Made by a program: the position numbers and the translations under genes. Below the pieces are notes generated by a model. That model was not told where the DNA came from. It saw nothing but the letters and a program-made list of their open reading frames with translations, and made no database searches. Source: JAHEJX01 sp041605955 (lineage in GTDB: Bacteria; Actinomycetota; Acidimicrobiia; Spongiisociales; UBA5794). From it: a stretch of 7,431 bases of DNA. Where the stretch lies: contig JBFIXI010000118.1 of the NCBI GenBank assembly GCA_041605955.1, positions 1 through 7,431 of the forward strand, given 5' to 3'. Shown here one piece after another: positions 1 through 5,598 of this stretch; position 1 is the stretch's first letter; the number at the start of each line of letters is the position of its first letter.

Positions 1-1
1 C

Positions 2-1186
2 ACGGCGGTCAAGATCACCGATCCTGCTCACGGCTCGATGACGCTGGACCCGGACGGCTCGTTCACATATTCCCATGACGGCTCGGAGACCACCAGTGAC
101 TCGTTCACGTACAGAGCCAACGACGGGGAGCTGGACTCCGGTCTGGCGACGGTTTCGATCATCGTGACGCCGGTGAATGACGCGCCGGTGGCGGTGGATG
201 ACGGCCCGTACGTGGTGCAGCACGGAGGCACGCTCGGGGTAAACGGGGTGTTGGACAACGACACCGACGCCGAGAACGACAGCCTCGCTGCAGTGCAGGT
301 CGCCCCGCCGGCTCACGGCACTGCGTCACTGAACAGTGACGGATCGTTCACGTATGTCCACGATGGGTCGGAGACCACGAACGACTCGTTCACGTACAGG
401 GCGAACGACGGCCTAGCCGACTCCAACGTGGCGACCGTATCCATCACCATCACCCGGGTGCTACCGGTCACGCTGACGTCGTCGGTGGGGTTGGTGGATC
501 CGGCGCAGGGGAAGTGGTATTTGCGGGACTACGACACCGGGGCGGTCAAGAGTTTCTTCTATGGCAATCCAGGTGACGTCCCGTTCATGGGTGACTGGGA
601 CTGCAACGGGGTAGCGACCCCGGGTCTGTTCCGCCAATCCGACGCCTACGCCTACCTCCGCAACACGAACACGGTCGGGATTGCCGACATCCGGTTCTAC
701 TTCGGCAACCCCGATGACGTGCCGCTGGCCGGCGACTTCGACGGCGACGGCTGCGACACCCTGTCCATCTACCGGCCGTCCGAGCAGCGGTTCTACATCA
801 TGAACGAGCTCGGGGAGAACGAGGGCGGCCTGGGCGCGGCGGAGTACGCGTTCACGTTCGGCAACCCCGGTGACAAACCGGTGGTGGGTGACTGGGACGG
901 CGACGGCATCGACGAGATCGGGCTGCACCGAGAATCCTCTGGGTTCTTCTATTACCGCAACACCCTCGATGTCGGGATCGCCGACGGCCAGTTCTACTTC
1001 GGTGACCCCGGCGACCGCTTCGCGGCTGGCGATTGGGGCACCATCGACGGAGTCGAGACCCCAGCGGTGTTCCGACCCTCGAACACCACGTTCTACTTCC
1101 GGTGGACCAACACCCCCGGCGCCGCCGATTCCGAGTTCGTCTGGGGCGAGAGCGGCTGGCTGCCCGTCAGCGGCGTCATCGACTGA
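2..1186 (+). CDS. C-terminal part of secreted tandem-95 / FG-GAP-like repeat protein (5' partial)
   Basis: The frame is open from base 2, so the start lies outside the window; the ATG at 38 is internal. The first ~150 residues are cadherin/Ig-like modules of the 'tandem-95' kind. DGSFTY.HDGSETT.DSFTYRANDG occurs twice exactly 95 codons apart, joined by a VTPVNDAPVAVDD linker with a VLDNDTD motif. The rest is a four-blade FG-GAP/VCBS-like module with blade cores at 590 (GDWDCNG), 731 (GDFDGDG), 887 (GDWDGDG) and 1028 (GDWGTIDG), spaced 47, 52 and 47 residues. The middle two carry a complete Asp-rich Ca-binding loop; the first and last are degenerate. It ends at LPVSGVID, where this module normally ends as far as I recall. 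Known for the families: extracellular, Ca-dependent adhesion or surface proteins. Inferred: a large secreted or surface protein whose catalytic part, if any, is upstream. No C-terminal anchor or LPXTG motif is visible. Confidence 0.88.
   Translation, partial: TAVKITDPAHGSMTLDPDGSFTYSHDGSETTSDSFTYRANDGELDSGLATVSIIVTPVNDAPVAVDDGPYVVQHGGTLGVNGVLDNDTDAENDSLAAVQVAPPAHGTASLNSDGSFTYVHDGSETTNDSFTYRANDGLADSNVATVSITITRVLPVTLTSSVGLVDPAQGKWYLRDYDTGAVKSFFYGNPGDVPFMGDWDCNGVATPGLFRQSDAYAYLRNTNTVGIADIRFYFGNPDDVPLAGDFDGDGCDTLSIYRPSEQRFYIMNELGENEGGLGAAEYAFTFGNPGDKPVVGDWDGDGIDEIGLHRESSGFFYYRNTLDVGIADGQFYFGDPGDRFAAGDWGTIDGVETPAVFRPSNTTFYFRWTNTPGAADSEFVWGESGWLPVSGVID
53..411 (+). repeat. In-frame 285-bp (95-codon) repeat of cadherin-like domain
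   Basis: The segment 53-126 recurs at 338-411, exactly 285 bp later and in frame. It encodes DGSFTY..DGSETT.DSFTYRANDG both times, with only scattered, mostly synonymous changes. This is the domain period of the large repeat protein, and more units probably lie upstream of the window. Confidence 0.85.
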
Positions 1187-1193
1187 CCGCAAA

Positions 1194-1241
1194 TAGGCCA
1201 GGCCAGGCCGGGCGCCGCCTGGGGATTGCACCCCTGGCCTA
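1194..1241. terminator. Nested inverted repeat after the repeat-protein gene
   Basis: Starting 8 bp after the stop codon, TAGGCCAGG (1194-1202) pairs perfectly with CCTGGCCTA (1233-1241). Inside it, CCAGGC/GCCTGG (1203-1208 / 1217-1222) and GGGG/CCCC (1221-1224 / 1231-1234) give alternative stems. There is no T-run, which is common for GC-rich actinobacterial terminators. Its position and strength suggest termination of the left gene. Confidence 0.5.
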
Positions 1242-1268
1242 CCCGCCCAGAATGACGCGTAGGCGGGT
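1241..1268. terminator. Second hairpin, possibly part of the same terminator region
   Basis: ACCCGCC (1241-1247) pairs with GGCGGGT (1262-1268) across a 14-nt loop, directly abutting the previous structure. It may be a tandem terminator or a remnant of a recombination or element end. The sequence does not decide between these. Confidence 0.3.
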
Positions 1269-1300
1269 CACCACGCCCGTTCGAAGGCGCGCGCTATCCG

Positions 1301-1415
1301 GCACACTGCATGGGCTTGCGCTCACCCGAGACGCTGTGGCCCGCCGCTCAGATCACGCGGCCACGCGGCGCGGTGAGTCCGGGGGCAGGCGAGCGCTCGT
1401 GACGTGCCGTTCTCG
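1301..1415 (+). repeat. Left copy (A) of a ~115-bp diverged direct repeat
   Basis: Matches 6684-6799 in the same orientation. The shared words gggcttgcgctcac (1312 / 6695), cgcggccac (1356 / 6739) and gccgttctcg (1406 / 6790) keep the same spacing to within one base. I counted 47 of 64 identical positions, without gaps, from 1301/6684. Reading frames are not conserved between the copies, so it is probably non-coding or degenerate. It lies between the left gene's terminator and the Rep remnant. Confidence 0.55.
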
Positions 1416-2114
1416 CGCACCTGCTCGATGCGCTCGTTATGGCGCGTATTGGGCGATCTGCGTCCTCGCATTCGAGGGTGTGGGTTCAGCAGCAAGGCGG
1501 CGAGGAGGGGCTGCTTCAACCGTCACGAAGATGTCAAACAGGCCAACCAGGATTTCCGCCGATGGATTCAGAAGCTGAGACGATCGGGTCTCACCATCGA
1601 GTACGCCAAGATCACCGAGTCCACCAAGAGAGGCCGGATCCACTTCCACGCCCTGGTGTGGGTGAGCATCCTGCCCAAATGCACCAAGAAGGGCCGCCAG
1701 GAACGCGGTATGACGACCGGCTGCTACTGCCCGGATGATCAGCTATGCGTCCAGAAGCTCGCCAACCAGGTCGGTTTTGGCTTCGTCGATGCCAGGCTGG
1801 TACGAGGCAAGGCCGATGGTGCCGCTCGCTACGTCGCCAAGTACCTCGTCAAATCGTCCACCGGATGGTGGCCACGCTACGCCCGGCGGCTCACCTACTC
1901 ACGTGCCTTCTCCCCAGTCACGCTTGGCGAGCTCGCCCGGCGGTACCGAGAGCGCATCCGAGACTGGCTACGCCAGAAAGGCGTTCCCGTCATCGAGCTA
2001 CCGGCCGTGGACTACTGGCAACCCGTGCCAGCAACCCGGCTCCGATCCCCCTCAGACGACGACCCACACCCCCTCGTACATCCCTACACCGGGGAGATCC
2101 TCACCGACATCTGA
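1404..2114 (+). pseudogene. Rolling-circle replication initiator (HUH endonuclease Rep), N-terminus apparently lost
   Basis: The open frame is 236 residues. From about residue 41 (HEDVKQANQDFRRWIQKLRR) it reads as a Rep. The metal-binding HUH motif is H80-F81-H82 in GRIHFHAL, and the catalytic tyrosine motif is Y143-V-A-K-Y147. An RRLTYSRAF segment follows. Known for the family: the tyrosine nicks the double-strand origin and starts rolling-circle copying of plasmids or ssDNA phages. Motif 1 (a TLT-like strand) should precede residue 41, but the first ~40 residues look like out-of-frame intergenic sequence, and no other frame supplies the motif. No convincing ribosome-binding site precedes 1404. 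Between HUH and the tyrosine lie C93, C107, C109 and C115, a possible zinc site. I read this as a truncated relic of an integrated replicon. An intact divergent Rep with an unusual N-terminus cannot be excluded. Confidence 0.7.
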
Positions 2115-2292
2115 GGTAGTGCCAGTCCTCCAAGCGGCCCGAGATAGTGGGCTCGTTCAGCGCGTCTGCCCCTCGATGTCTCGGGTCCCTGCGAGGCCGA
2201 GACCATCCACCAACCCATCTATACCCCCATCCAACCCCCACCTATGGCACCCACCGACACCGTCGACCCACGCTGGAGACCTCTCGACTTGA
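2115..2292. other. Intergenic stretch with C-rich tract, no gene supported
   Basis: Between the Rep stop and the first hydrolase-like codons there is a pyrimidine-rich tract around 2205-2260 rich in CCA and CCC. A short frame beginning at ATG 2244 has no ribosome-binding site and runs into the shadow of the hydrolase remnant, so I do not call it. The tract could be a leftover plasmid origin or leader, but no nick-site hairpin is evident. Confidence 0.4.
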
Positions 2293-2992
2293 TCGCGATT
2301 AGAAACTCCGCGCAGAACCGACGCGGCGCACCGTCTCTACCGGGAGGGGACGGCAGGATCGAGGGCGGAGTTCAAGCAGAGCTTCTCGCATCCCGAAGTG
2401 CCGGGTCAAGATGATCGGGGTGTGGGACACGGTCGGGGCGCTCGGACTGCCCACCCCGTTGAACCGCATCAACCCGATGTCCACGGACCACCACCAGGTC
2501 GGCGCAACTCCCGAGGTCGAGCATGCCTTCCATGCAGTTGCCATCGACGAGCAGCGGAAGGCATTCCGGCCCGTGTTGTGGGACGAACCGGGCGAGGGTG
2601 AGACCCAGATCGAGCAGGTCTGGTTCGCCGGGTGCCACTCGGACATCGGGGGTTTCTACCGGGACCATCGCCTCGCCGACATCCCCCTGGTCTGGATGAT
2701 CGACCGGGCACAGAGCATCGGTCTGAGGTTCGACGAGGAGAAGGTCCAGGCACTCAAGCCGCAGTACGACGCCCCGATCCACAACTCCCGCCGAGGCTTG
2801 GGCACCCTGTATCCCAAGGCGCTGCGAACCATCGAGGCGTCAAAACGAACGCTGCTCGCCAACACCGCAGCAGCCAGAGTGAAGAACTCCGGGTCTGCGC
2901 CGCCGTACAAGCCGACCAACCTCGTCGGGGCGCACCACATCGACGAGACCTACACCACCGTCAACGTCAAGGGCACACACATCAACCCTTGA
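2293..2992 (+). pseudogene. DUF2235 / Tle1-type alpha/beta hydrolase remnant, N-truncated and frameshifted
   Basis: From 2411 the frame reads IGVWDTVGALGLP, then FHAVAIDEQRKAFRPVLWDE, QVWFAGCHSDIGG and LADIPLVWMIDRA, which are hallmarks of the DUF2235 family (type VI phospholipase Tle1 and relatives). The matching upstream part, AHRLYREGT..AEFKQSFSHPEVP, is in a different frame at about 2326-2403. One extra G in the ggg run near 2402-2406 separates them, since removing one base restores EVP-VKMIGVWDTV. In the family the serine nucleophile sits in a GFSRG-type elbow N-terminal to this region, and it is absent here; a TGA at 2290 closes the frame. The probable catalytic Asp (in WDTV) and His (in CHSDIGG) remain. 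The end, PPYKPTNL, resembles the family's C-terminal YxPxNL. No ribosome-binding site precedes ATG 2411. This is a dead fragment of a lipase-like effector or toxin gene. Confidence 0.8.
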
Positions 2993-3068
2993 AACGCAGG
3001 TCTCTCAGACGACCGTGGCACAATCCTCTCAGAGCGCCCCGAGCGCCTCCCCGACCAGGAGGTGCCCG
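2985..3068 (+). promoter_or_regulatory. Leader of first XRE gene, duplicated before the second XRE gene
   Basis: The ~50 bp from CACAATCC (3019) to the ATG at 3069 recur with few changes at 4268-4321, and an acccttg word 30 bp further upstream also recurs (2985 / 4236). The leader contains two direct copies of GAGCGCC (3032-3038 and 3041-3047) and a strong ribosome-binding site, AGGAGG at 3057-3062, six bases before ATG 3069. Conservation of a non-coding leader between paralogues suggests a shared operator or promoter, perhaps bound by the HTH proteins themselves (inference). Confidence 0.6.
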
Positions 3069-3365
3069 ATGCCAGCTCCCGCCCTACTCCATGCAAGCCT
3101 GCTGCCCTGGGGCACCACGAGATGGCAGCGTCGCCAGCTCCCCGTCCACATCGCCGATGAGCTGCGCCTGGCTCGACAACGATTGGAGCTGAGCCAGCGT
3201 CAGGTTGCCCGCTTGGCCCGTATCAGCAGTCCATACCTATCCCGGTTGGAGCGGGGACTGCGGGCACCGAGGATGCCGGTGGCGGTGCGCCTCGCCGAGG
3301 TACTCAGCCTCGATGGGGAGGTGATGGAGGAGCTGCTCGACGAAGCCGTTGTGGGCTGCCGATGA
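3069..3365 (+). CDS. Small XRE-family helix-turn-helix regulator (copy 1)
   Basis: 98 residues. The HTH_3/XRE fold covers about residues 26-90. ADELRLARQRLELSQRQVARLARISSPYLSRLERG (given here by its parts: helix 1 to residue 40, HTH 42-63) is followed by a P..VAVRLAEVLSLD helix typical of the family. Start 3069 is chosen over upstream in-frame ATGs because AGGAGG lies six bases before it and because the paralogue at 4322 starts at the equivalent point of a conserved leader. The stop overlaps the next small ORF by ATGA. Known: XRE proteins bind DNA as dimers and often autoregulate or control phage, toxin-antitoxin or defence genes. No adjacent partner identifies the target. It looks intact. 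Confidence 0.85.
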   Translation: MPAPALLHASLLPWGTTRWQRRQLPVHIADELRLARQRLELSQRQVARLARISSPYLSRLERGLRAPRMPVAVRLAEVLSLDGEVMEELLDEAVVGCR

Positions 3366-3580
3366 CGCGGCAACGTCGCTGGCGAATGTCGCTGAGGAGG
3401 GGCCAGGTCGCCGCTGACGGAGTATCTCGCCGCACCGGGCACCTGAGCACTGGCGACCTCACCCGCCCCAAGCACCTCGGTACCTGCCCAGCCGCCCTCC
3501 CCGCCCAACCGCCCCCGGAGACACGCACGCTCGCTTCGCTCGCGCGCGACGCCGAGAAGCTGCTCAGGGGAAAGAAGTGA
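3362..3580 (+). CDS. Small basic protein translationally coupled to XRE gene, unknown function
   Basis: 72 residues, starting in an ATGA overlap with the upstream XRE stop. That is a classic coupling arrangement and the main argument for reality, since no separate ribosome-binding site is obvious. The protein is Arg/Lys-rich at the N-terminus (MTRQRRWRMSLRRG), has a Pro-rich middle and ends in a possible short helix (LASLARDAEKLLRGKK). Third codon positions are mostly G or C. A caution: the first ~40 bases match the non-coding 3' flank of the second XRE gene (gcaacgtcgctg, gtcgctgaggag), so the frame may be fortuitous. No family recognised. Confidence 0.45.
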   Translation: MTRQRRWRMSLRRGQVAADGVSRRTGHLSTGDLTRPKHLGTCPAALPAQPPPETRTLASLARDAEKLLRGKK

Positions 3581-3611
3581 GCGAGGCCGGGGAACATTCC
3601 CGGCCCCGCTC
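3579..3611. terminator. Strong GC hairpin between convergent genes
   Basis: GGCCGGG (3585-3591) pairs with CCCGGCC (3599-3605) around a 7-nt loop, extended by GAGC/GCTC (3579-3582 / 3608-3611) across a 2x2 mismatch. It overlaps the stop codon of the small ORF and precedes the end of the converging gene. It is a likely bidirectional terminator without a T-run. Confidence 0.65.
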
Positions 3612-3621
3612 GTCAGTCGAA

Positions 3622-3639
3622 GGTTCCGCTGAGGGAACC
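3622..3639. terminator. Second hairpin in the convergent intergenic gap
   Basis: GGTTCC (3622-3627) pairs perfectly with GGAACC (3634-3639) around GCTGAG. An alternative stem pairs CTGAG (3629-3633) with CTCAG (3649-3653). It lies just beyond the stop of the minus-strand gene ending at 3652 and probably serves that transcript. Confidence 0.45.
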
Positions 3640-3651
3640 CGCCTAAGCCTC

Positions 3652-4149
3652 TCAGCAGTGGTAGGTGCCGAAGATGTCGTTCGTGTTTGGGCCGCTTGCC
3701 ACGAGGTTCAGGTTGGCATGAACTTTGAGCGTTCCCTTCCCCGACAGCGTGACCTGATGGTTCCGCGAGAGGCCCGTCAAGAGGTTGCCTGCGCCTTCGT
3801 TGAAAAAGACGACCGTGCCCTCGCCGCAGCCGTCCACGGTGCCCTCGAAGGTGAGGGTGCCGGTGTAGACGAAGTCCAGGTTCTTGAAGATTGTGATGTC
3901 TCCTTCGAAGTGCTGTGTCCCTTCGAAGGTCCCCGTCCTGAACCCTGGGTTCGAGACTGTTAGGAAGATGTTGCCGTCTGCCGTCCTACATGTGGCGGGG
4001 CCGGGGGTTATCGGCGGACCGGGGTCACACGTCGGTGTCAGGAAGTACGTTTCGGTGCCTTCGACCGGCATCGGCTTCCCAGCCGACGCAGGCGCAGCCA
4101 TAGCGAGCATCGTCGCAGCAGCAATTACAAGTACGAGAACTCGTCGCAT
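3652..4149 (-). CDS. Secreted beta-rich protein of unknown function
   Basis: 165 residues with a clear signal peptide: MRR, a hydrophobic core (VLVLVIAAATMLAMAA), and an A-S-A cleavage site at residues 21-23. The ribosome-binding site GGGAGGGAG (complement of 4159-4167) lies nine bases before the ATG at 4149. The mature part is beta-rich and Gly/Thr-rich (GTFEGTQHFEGD, YTGTLTFEGTVDGCGEGT, GTLKVHANLNLV). It has four cysteines (41, 54, 108 and the last residue, 165), which could form two disulfides in the oxidising exterior. The GTLTFEG.VDG.G.GT pattern is faintly like DUF3224-type small barrels, but I do not assign it. It lies between the two XRE genes, convergent with the first and divergent from the second. 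It looks intact and expressed. Confidence 0.8.
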   Translation of the reverse strand: MRRVLVLVIAAATMLAMAAPASAGKPMPVEGTETYFLTPTCDPGPPITPGPATCRTADGNIFLTVSNPGFRTGTFEGTQHFEGDITIFKNLDFVYTGTLTFEGTVDGCGEGTVVFFNEGAGNLLTGLSRNHQVTLSGKGTLKVHANLNLVASGPNTNDIFGTYHC

Positions 4150-4235
4150 AGGACTGGTCTCCCTCCCGTCAGGTGACCCACGGCGTGGAGTCGGTGCGGT
4201 GACTCTACTCCGCTGCGACTAGCGGCGTCGGCTCT
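4150..4235. promoter_or_regulatory. Divergent intergenic region, promoter zone
   Basis: Upstream of the minus-strand secreted gene and head-to-head with the second XRE gene, so promoters for both must lie between 4150 and 4321. A TAGAGT hexamer on the minus strand (complement of 4202-4207 region) could be a -10, but no -35 is evident at proper spacing. No palindromic operator stands out. Confidence 0.3.
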
Positions 4236-4321
4236 ACCCTTGCTACGACGACCCCCGAGTCAAGTGCCACAATCCCACCTAGAGCGCCGAGGAGCGCCTC
4301 CCCGACCACGGAGGCAGCCCG
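4236..4321 (+). promoter_or_regulatory. Leader of second XRE gene, duplicate of 2985-3068
   Basis: Contains acccttg (4236), CACAATCC (4268), two direct GAGCGCC copies (4282-4288 and 4292-4298), GCGCCTCCCCGACCA, and the ribosome-binding site GGAGG (4310-4314) seven bases before ATG 4322. The order is the same as in the first copy, with indels of only 1-2 bases from CACAAT to the ATG. The likeness ends at the start codon, after which the proteins diverge strongly. Confidence 0.6.
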
Positions 4322-4621
4322 ATGCTCACCACCACCGCACCCCGAGGTGGACGGCCTCCGGTGGTGGACGCCGGTCCGACCCGCCGCACCTTGGACCCAG
4401 GCCTCGCCGCGAAGCTCGACTTGGCCCGACGATCTCTGGGCTTGACGATTCGGGAGTTCGCCTACAGGACCTCGATCAGCCGCTCGATGGCGGCATACCT
4501 GTGTACGGGGGAACGGGTGCCCTCGGTCGAGGTGGCCGAGAGGGTCGGCGAGGTCTTGCGGCTCGACGATGCCACCTACGCCGAGCTACTTGGACAAGCA
4601 GTCGAGCGGGCACGGGTATAG
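4322..4621 (+). CDS. Small XRE-family helix-turn-helix regulator (copy 2)
   Basis: 99 residues. A Pro/Arg-rich, probably flexible N-terminus (about 1-22) precedes an XRE-type domain: LAAKLDLARRSLGLTIREF, AYRTSISRSMAAYLCTGER as the HTH hairpin (about 42-64), then P.VEVAERVGEVLRLDDATYAELL. The architecture and C-terminal helix (EVL.LD....ELL..AV) match copy 1, but the recognition helix differs (ISRSMAAYL versus ISSPYLSRL), so the two would probably read different sites. The start is fixed by GGAGG seven bases upstream and by the shared leader. It is divergent from the secreted-protein gene and convergent with the 106-aa gene. It looks intact. Confidence 0.8.
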   Translation: MLTTTAPRGGRPPVVDAGPTRRTLDPGLAAKLDLARRSLGLTIREFAYRTSISRSMAAYLCTGERVPSVEVAERVGEVLRLDDATYAELLGQAVERARV

Positions 4622-4622
4622 A

Positions 4623-4653
4623 GCAACGTCGCTGAGGAGCGGCAGGCTCCGCT
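4623..4653. terminator. 3' flank shared with the first XRE gene, with hairpin
   Basis: gcaacgtcgctg (4623-4634) and gtcgctgaggag (4628-4639) recur after the first XRE gene at 3370-3381 and 3388-3399. GGAGC (4636-4640) pairs with GCTCC (4646-4650) in the short gap between convergent genes, with AGCGG/CCGCT as an alternative stem. It is probably a terminator serving both strands. Confidence 0.45.
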
Positions 4654-4972
4654 AAGGGTTGGCTCGCTCTTGAATTGAAGCGTGGCTCTCAAACGTCCGG
4701 GCACCGCTCGGCACTGCTTGACGCCGCACAATGACCGCCCTGTACCGGATGGCATCAGTCCGGCTTTTGTACGGCGTGACCTCAATCAGCTTATGTGCTC
4801 GGGTCTTAAGCAAGACATAGTCTCCTGCTCGCGGAAGGTCCGTCGGGTCAAGACCTGAGAACTCGTTCACCAACACTTCATCCCCGAAGGTCTTGCGAGC
4901 ACCGCTCGCGTAGTTCTCGACACCCACACCAGGAAGCGTAGCTGGTGGCCACTTCCCCTCCGGTCTCGACAT
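4652..4972 (-). CDS. Hypothetical 106-aa soluble protein
   Basis: No family recognised. The start at 4972 is preceded on the minus strand by AGGAGGTCGAGGGGG, whose GAGGGGG part lies six bases from the ATG, a good site. There is no signal peptide or membrane segment. The middle (GDEVLVNEFSGLDPTDLPRAGDYVLLKTRAHKLIEV, residues about 30-65, a description of charge and strand pattern only) alternates hydrophobic and charged residues as in a small beta-barrel, and the C-terminus is Arg-rich. It converges on the second XRE gene. Its 5' end overlaps, on the opposite strand, the open frame of the DUF6308-like gene, so the two cannot both have their ancestral beginnings here. Confidence 0.5.
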   Translation of the reverse strand: MSRPEGKWPPATLPGVGVENYASGARKTFGDEVLVNEFSGLDPTDLPRAGDYVLLKTRAHKLIEVTPYKSRTDAIRYRAVIVRRQAVPSGARTFESHASIQERANP

Positions 4973-5597
4973 TGCCGACCCCCTCGACCTCCTAACCCGG
5001 TTCTGCGCTGAGGAGTACGCCTACTACGACGCCATCCACCAGCTCGACCCCAACCGCATCGACCCCCTCGACATCCTCGTCACCGTCTCCGTGAACAGCT
5101 TCGTGAACAGCGCCGACCGGGTCCGCTCCGTCCATCGGGGTATGGCTGAGGCGTGCGACCCGATCCTCGCTGAGATACCTGCCGATGCCGACCTGCTCGA
5201 TCCCGACGTAGACCTCGATGCGGTGAAGCGCCTCCTCCATGCGGCCTGCCAGGTCCGGTGGGTGCTGGTGCCGGTCGCCACCAAGGTGCTCCACCGCAAG
5301 CGCCCCAGGCTCATACCGATGCTCGACTCGGTGGTCAACGGCTACTACCTCGATGCCAAGCACAAGAGCGGCCTCCGGGCTGCTTTGGAGGACGGTGACC
5401 ACGGTGAACGGGCTGCTGGGGCCGCTATGGCGATCCTTCGTGCCTTTCGGGATGACCTCCGGGCCACCGAGCCTGAACTGACGCAGTTGCAGGCTGACTT
5501 GGGCCAGATGGGGTACGAGCTGACGCTGGTGCGGCTGCTGGAGCTGTTGTTGTGGGTCGGCACAGAGCCGAGGGGTTACTACCGGGCTCGGGCCTAG
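4914..5597 (+). pseudogene. DUF6308-like protein lacking a usable start (N-truncated)
   Basis: The frame is open from 4914 (after a TAG at 4911) to 5597. The text becomes convincing from about 4971 (IADPLDLLTRFCAEEYAYYD..DPLDILVTVSVNSFVNSADR). The hallmark segment VLHRKRPRLIPMLDSVVNGYY and the C-terminal RLLELLLWVG resemble actinobacterial DUF6308 proteins, a family I recall from the HRKRP.L.P..DS motif; its biochemical role is unknown to me. No ATG, GTG or TTG occurs in frame before GTG 5091, and there is no ribosome-binding site. Starting at 5091 would give 168 residues but discard well-formed sequence upstream. I read it as an N-terminally clipped gene. An alternative is a real gene starting at 5091. 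It ends one base before the converging gene's stop. Confidence 0.55.
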
Positions 5598-5598
5598 C

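Noticed and set aside
461..1231. Long minus-strand open frame (256 codons)
   Set aside because: Shadow of the repeat-protein gene; Val/Gly/Arg-rich nonsense with no domain, and the plus-strand frame is clearly coding.
1033..1578. Plus-strand open frame spanning the end of the repeat-protein gene and the repeat copy A
   Set aside because: Arg-rich low-information translation crossing a gene end, a terminator and the Rep start; no ribosome-binding site.
2244..2414. Short plus-strand ORF starting MAPTDTVDPRWRPLDL
   Set aside because: No ribosome-binding site, and its second half lies out of frame inside the DUF2235 remnant.
2372..2782. Minus-strand open frame opposite the hydrolase remnant
   Set aside because: The plus-strand translation has recognisable family motifs; this is the complement shadow.
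2985..3024. TTGAAA..CACAAT as a sigma-70-type promoter before the first XRE gene
   Set aside because: Spacing is about 24 bp (22 in the duplicate), too long for -35/-10, and CACAAT is a poor -10; only the leader duplication is claimed.
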